DNA from: Coriobacteriales bacterium | Lineage (GTDB): Bacteria; Actinomycetota; Coriobacteriia; Coriobacteriales; UBA8131 | Reading direction: 5' to 3' | NCBI GenBank assembly: GCA_031286245.1 | Contig: JAITUO010000140.1 | Location: 1-8,253 of the forward strand | Length of the DNA stretch: 8,253 nucleotides | Shown: piece after piece, positions 5,277 through 8,253 of the stretch | Layout: every line of letters begins with the position of its first letter | Position numbering within the stretch: position 1 is the first letter of the stretch | Program-made: the position numbers and the translations under genes | The notes under the pieces: generated by a model | Seen by the model: only the letters and a program-made list of their open reading frames with translations | Databases searched by the model: none | Told to the model about the DNA's origin: nothing

Positions 5277-6871
5277 AGACAATCGACGAAGTGTTGCTCG
5301 ACTGGGAAGCAGTGATCGGCTTGGAAGTGCATACCGAGCTGACTACCTTACAGACCAAGATGTTCTGTTCCTGTGCCTTTGATTTCGGCGAAGCAGCTAA
5401 CTCTGAGGTCTGTCCTGTCTGTTTAGGCCTGCCCGGTGCCTTACCGGTACCGAACCAGGCAGCAATCGAAAGCATCGTTTTGGCGGGCCTGGCAACTGGT
5501 TGCGACATCATGCCAGACACGATGTTTTACCGTAAGCATTACTTTTATCCTGATATGACCAAGAACTATCAGATCACTCAGGGCCCGTTGGCTTTTTGTA
5601 TGAATGGAGAGATCGAGCTGGAAGTCAGCGGCAAAGCCGCCGAGCAACGCATCGACCAACAAGGCACAATGCCGCTGACCAGCGAACCAGACCAATCCAC
5701 AAGTCAAACAGAGGGTTACCGGACAAAAATCGGCATCACGCGCATCCATATGGAAGAAGACGCCGGCAAGCTGATCCACATCGGAGGCACCGACGGCAGG
5801 ATCACCGGAGCTGACTATTCGTTGGTCGATTACAACCGCTGTGGTACGCCACTGATCGAGCTGGTCACTGAGCCTGACCTGCGGACCCCGGAAGAAGCCC
5901 GTTTGTTTCTGCAGAAGCTGCGATTGATCTACCTGACCTTAGGTATTTCCAATGTCAGTATGGAAGAGGGATCACTGCGTTGTGACGGCAACATCAGTCT
6001 ACGCCGACGCGGTGACCAACAATTCGGCACTAAGACTGAGCTGAAGAACATGAACAGCTTTAGAAACCTGCATGATGGTTTGGAATATGAGATCTGTCGT
6101 CAAGCCGAGGTCTTGGAAAACGGTGGTTTGGTGCGTCAGGAAACGCGCCATTGGGAGCCGGCAACCAAACGCACAATTGCCATGCGCAGCAAAGAAGCCG
6201 CTGAAGACTACCGCTATTTCCCTGATCCCGACCTGACGCCTTTCCATCTGACTGACGAGTTTATCGAGTCGATACGCGCCAGGCTGGCAGAGCTGCCTGA
6301 TGATAAGAACAACCGTTATGTGGAGAAGCTCGGGTTGCCTTTAGTCGATGCCGCTAACTTAGCCGGTGATCCACAGCTTTCGAGCTTTTTTGAGGCAGCC
6401 TTTGCCACTCTGTCGGACAATCTAGCAAATGAATCAGCAGTATCTGAGTTAGCGCGACCGATCGCTAACCTGCTGCTCAACGATGTCAGCGCCTGGCTTA
6501 ACCAGACCGGGACCGCTCTGGCTGATGCATTATTCACGCCATCTGGCATCGCCGCACTGGTCAGTCTGGGACAAGACGGCACGCTCTCATCCAGACAATT
6601 GAAGGATGTGTTTGCCGAGATGGCAACCAGTGGCAAGTCTCCGACAGAGATTGTTGAGGAGCAGGGCTTGCGCCAGGTTTCTGATAGCGCAGCAATCGAA
6701 GGTTTTATCACAAAAGCCATGGCAGCCAATCCCGACAAGGTCGCTGAATACCAGGCTGGTAAGACCGGATTGCTGGGTTTCTTTGTCGGCCAGGTGATGC
6801 GCGAAATGCAAGGACAAGGCAACCCCCGCCTGATCAGCGAGATGCTGAGTAAACGGTTGGATGAGAACTGA
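5273..6871 (+). CDS. gatB: Asp/Glu-tRNA amidotransferase subunit B (kinase/amidotransferase)
   Basis: GatB binds the mischarged tRNA, activates its side-chain carboxylate with ATP and adds the ammonia from GatA. The ATG overlaps the gatA stop; GGAAGG (5258-5263) is the ribosome-binding site. Of 532 residues, the N-terminus carries WEAVIGLEVHTEL and a four-cysteine zinc site (Cys32, Cys34, Cys47, Cys50). Then come RIHMEEDAGK (about 157-166), SLVDYNRCGTPLIELVTEPD, MEEGSLRCDGNISLR and FGTKTELKNMNSF, followed by EDYRYFPDPDL. The C-terminal YqeY-like tRNA-binding tail ends with GFFVGQVMREMQGQGNPRL. It is about 55 residues longer than the roughly 475-residue Firmicutes type. Much of the excess is a polar Gln/Ser/Thr-rich insertion at about 118-150, with a smaller one near HIGGTDGRITGADYS. 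I associate that pattern with Coriobacteriia, from memory. The gene ends 13 bases before the convergent kinase gene. Confidence 0.97.
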   Translation: MKTIDEVLLDWEAVIGLEVHTELTTLQTKMFCSCAFDFGEAANSEVCPVCLGLPGALPVPNQAAIESIVLAGLATGCDIMPDTMFYRKHYFYPDMTKNYQITQGPLAFCMNGEIELEVSGKAAEQRIDQQGTMPLTSEPDQSTSQTEGYRTKIGITRIHMEEDAGKLIHIGGTDGRITGADYSLVDYNRCGTPLIELVTEPDLRTPEEARLFLQKLRLIYLTLGISNVSMEEGSLRCDGNISLRRRGDQQFGTKTELKNMNSFRNLHDGLEYEICRQAEVLENGGLVRQETRHWEPATKRTIAMRSKEAAEDYRYFPDPDLTPFHLTDEFIESIRARLAELPDDKNNRYVEKLGLPLVDAANLAGDPQLSSFFEAAFATLSDNLANESAVSELARPIANLLLNDVSAWLNQTGTALADALFTPSGIAALVSLGQDGTLSSRQLKDVFAEMATSGKSPTEIVEEQGLRQVSDSAAIEGFITKAMAANPDKVAEYQAGKTGLLGFFVGQVMREMQGQGNPRLISEMLSKRLDEN

Positions 6872-6874
6872 ACT

Positions 6875-6893
6875 AAGCTGATATTTACAGCTT
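6875..6893. terminator. Weak hairpin in the convergent gatB/kinase gap
   Basis: AAGCTG (6875-6880) and CAGCTT (6888-6893) can pair around a 7-base loop, spanning the 13-base gap and the last codons of the minus-strand gene. The stem is only 6 bp and no T run follows, so a terminator function is uncertain. Confidence 0.25.
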
Positions 6894-8253
6894 GAGCGTG
6901 ATGGTAAAGCAGTTCCTGTGATCAGAGGCTGAATAATTTATCGAACCGCCGTGCTTCTCCACAATAGTTTTGGCGATAGCTAGACCGAGCCCTGATCCTT
7001 CGGCTGAAGATCGAGCACTATCACCTCGAGTGAAAGCATCAAAGACTCGATCCCGCTGGTCAGCTGCGATCAATTCGCCATCATCGGCGATGATGATCTG
7101 CAACTGATCAACACTACTGGTTACAGTTACCTCGATCGCCTGACCGGTGATATTGTATTTAATGGCATTGCTGATGAGGTTTTCCAATGCCCGCGCCAAC
7201 AGTTTTTTGTCTGCATCAATCAGCAATGTGTCTTCGGCCAAATTGAGTGTTAACGCCAAACCATGTTCCAGTATTTCGTCATAAAACGCCGCACAGGCGA
7301 CACGGACCAGCTCGATGATGTCAATCAATTCAACCTGGATGGGGTTGTCGGGATTCTCCATCGACAGCATTGTGAAGAGGTCATCAGTCAGCTCGTTAAC
7401 TCGAACAGCTTTTGCGCTGATGGTCTGCAGGTACTGTTGGTGTTTTGGCTCCTCGACCAGGCCTTCGCCCAGTGCCTGGGCATAAGCTGTGATGGTGGTG
7501 ATCGGTGTCTTGATGTCATGTGATAGGTCAAGCAGGAGCAGGTTCTTGCGTTGCTCACTGAGTTGCCTGGCTTGTTTTTCACTTTCCAGTTGCTGCGACA
7601 TGAAGTTGAACGAGTCTTTGATACCCACGAATTCCATCTGGGCATTGAAATCTAAAACAACGTTCGGTTCGCCATCTTTGATCTGCTGCATGCCTTGACT
7701 GATTGTCTGTAAAGGTTTTCTAATGCGTTTGCTGAGGTAAAGACTGAGCAGTATGCAATTAGTCGTAAACAGTGTGATGGAAACTGCGGCGAACAGCCAA
7801 AGATAAACTGCATTGCGACTGTCACTGGTGACTCGGACTGAGTATTCCAGATCGATCGCATCACGCGGCATCTTGATCAACCAGTAGCTGATCTCACTGA
7901 CACCGGGATTTTCTATGATGAAAGCCCGATATTCATTCAAGAATGTTGCTTCGGAATTGTTACCAGTGCCAGAGTTGTCTACCGTACCTTTGCCAGGCGA
8001 GCTGCTCTGACGCGAATCATTGTTGCCGGGGCTCAGCAGGCTGTATATCTCTGGCTGAGTGTATTGCCGGGATGCATCGAGTTTGTCGCCACGCACTTCG
8101 ATGATTTTGTAATCGTCATCCAGGCCTTCACACCAAACCCCCAAGCGATCCATCGCAGCCTGTGCTCGCCTGCTGTTGGGGTCTTCGATTAAGGAGAAGA
8201 CATCGAGTGTCGAGTCCCCGATACCAATCACAGCAATAGCAGTTATCAGGAAG
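6885..8253 (-). CDS. Sensor histidine kinase, HAMP type (N-terminus outside window)
   Basis: This is a membrane sensor kinase of a two-component system. Transcription comes from the right and the frame is open to the window edge: FLITAIAVIGIG just inside the edge reads as the end of the first membrane helix. GTG at 8231 is therefore probably not the true start. Numbering from that codon, an extracytoplasmic domain of about 130 residues includes a Ser/Gly/Asn-rich loop (66-95). Next come membrane helix 2 (about 141-167), a HAMP linker (168-222), and the HisKA dimerisation domain with phospho-acceptor His238 in LDLSHDIKTPITT. The ATPase domain has the N box (LENLISNAIKYN, Asn351 and Asn355) and G2 box GSGLGLAIAK. 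The G1 box is unusual: IADDGELI instead of D-x-G-x-G. The signal is unknown; a response-regulator gene would be expected upstream, beyond the right edge. Confidence 0.93.
   Translation of the reverse strand, partial: FLITAIAVIGIGDSTLDVFSLIEDPNSRRAQAAMDRLGVWCEGLDDDYKIIEVRGDKLDASRQYTQPEIYSLLSPGNNDSRQSSSPGKGTVDNSGTGNNSEATFLNEYRAFIIENPGVSEISYWLIKMPRDAIDLEYSVRVTSDSRNAVYLWLFAAVSITLFTTNCILLSLYLSKRIRKPLQTISQGMQQIKDGEPNVVLDFNAQMEFVGIKDSFNFMSQQLESEKQARQLSEQRKNLLLLDLSHDIKTPITTITAYAQALGEGLVEEPKHQQYLQTISAKAVRVNELTDDLFTMLSMENPDNPIQVELIDIIELVRVACAAFYDEILEHGLALTLNLAEDTLLIDADKKLLARALENLISNAIKYNITGQAIEVTVTSSVDQLQIIIADDGELIAADQRDRVFDAFTRGDSARSSAEGSGLGLAIAKTIVEKHGGSINYSASDHRNCFTITLKL

Overview
The window reads as a Gram-positive chromosome segment in two parts. 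The left part (about 1-3030) is an accessory polymorphic-toxin locus with decayed remnants. The right part (about 3430-8253) is an ordinary housekeeping region. An organism assignment rests on protein style only. The gatCAB genes, with a four-cysteine GatB carrying an insertion near residue 118-150, and the ISL3-type transposase remnant remind me of Actinobacteria of the Coriobacteriia type. The Rhs tail is of the kind shared by Firmicutes and Coriobacteriia. I hold the class assignment at roughly even odds.

Left part. The window opens inside the 3' end of an Rhs/YD-repeat protein gene. It encodes the conserved core end, a hydrophobic glycine/alanine-rich linker and a C-terminal tip that should be the toxin. 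The stop overlaps (ATGA) the start of a small AT-rich gene that is the expected cognate immunity gene, and a clean hairpin terminator follows. Next is a second, displaced toxin tip: a linker plus a GIY-YIG (URI)-type nuclease domain, readable in one frame but broken by stop codons. Right behind it is a small intact gene for a likely immunity protein. The following roughly 650 bases have no intact gene. They hold an antisense scrap of Rhs core, a small gene that looks frameshifted at a G run, a strong perfect palindrome and the tail of a frameshifted ISL3-family transposase on the minus strand. This pattern fits an rhs locus that collects and discards toxin/immunity modules.

Right part. gatC, gatA and gatB are translationally coupled by 4-base overlaps (GTGA and ATGA). 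They encode the tRNA-dependent amidotransferase that converts Glu-tRNA(Gln) and/or Asp-tRNA(Asn) to the correct aminoacyl-tRNA. All three look intact, with the amidase catalytic triad and the GatB zinc cysteines visible. A convergent sensor histidine kinase gene on the minus strand ends 13 bases beyond gatB and runs off the right edge.

The window shows no RNA gene, CRISPR array, prophage module or clearly new system. The most informative feature is the turnover record of Rhs toxin and immunity modules.
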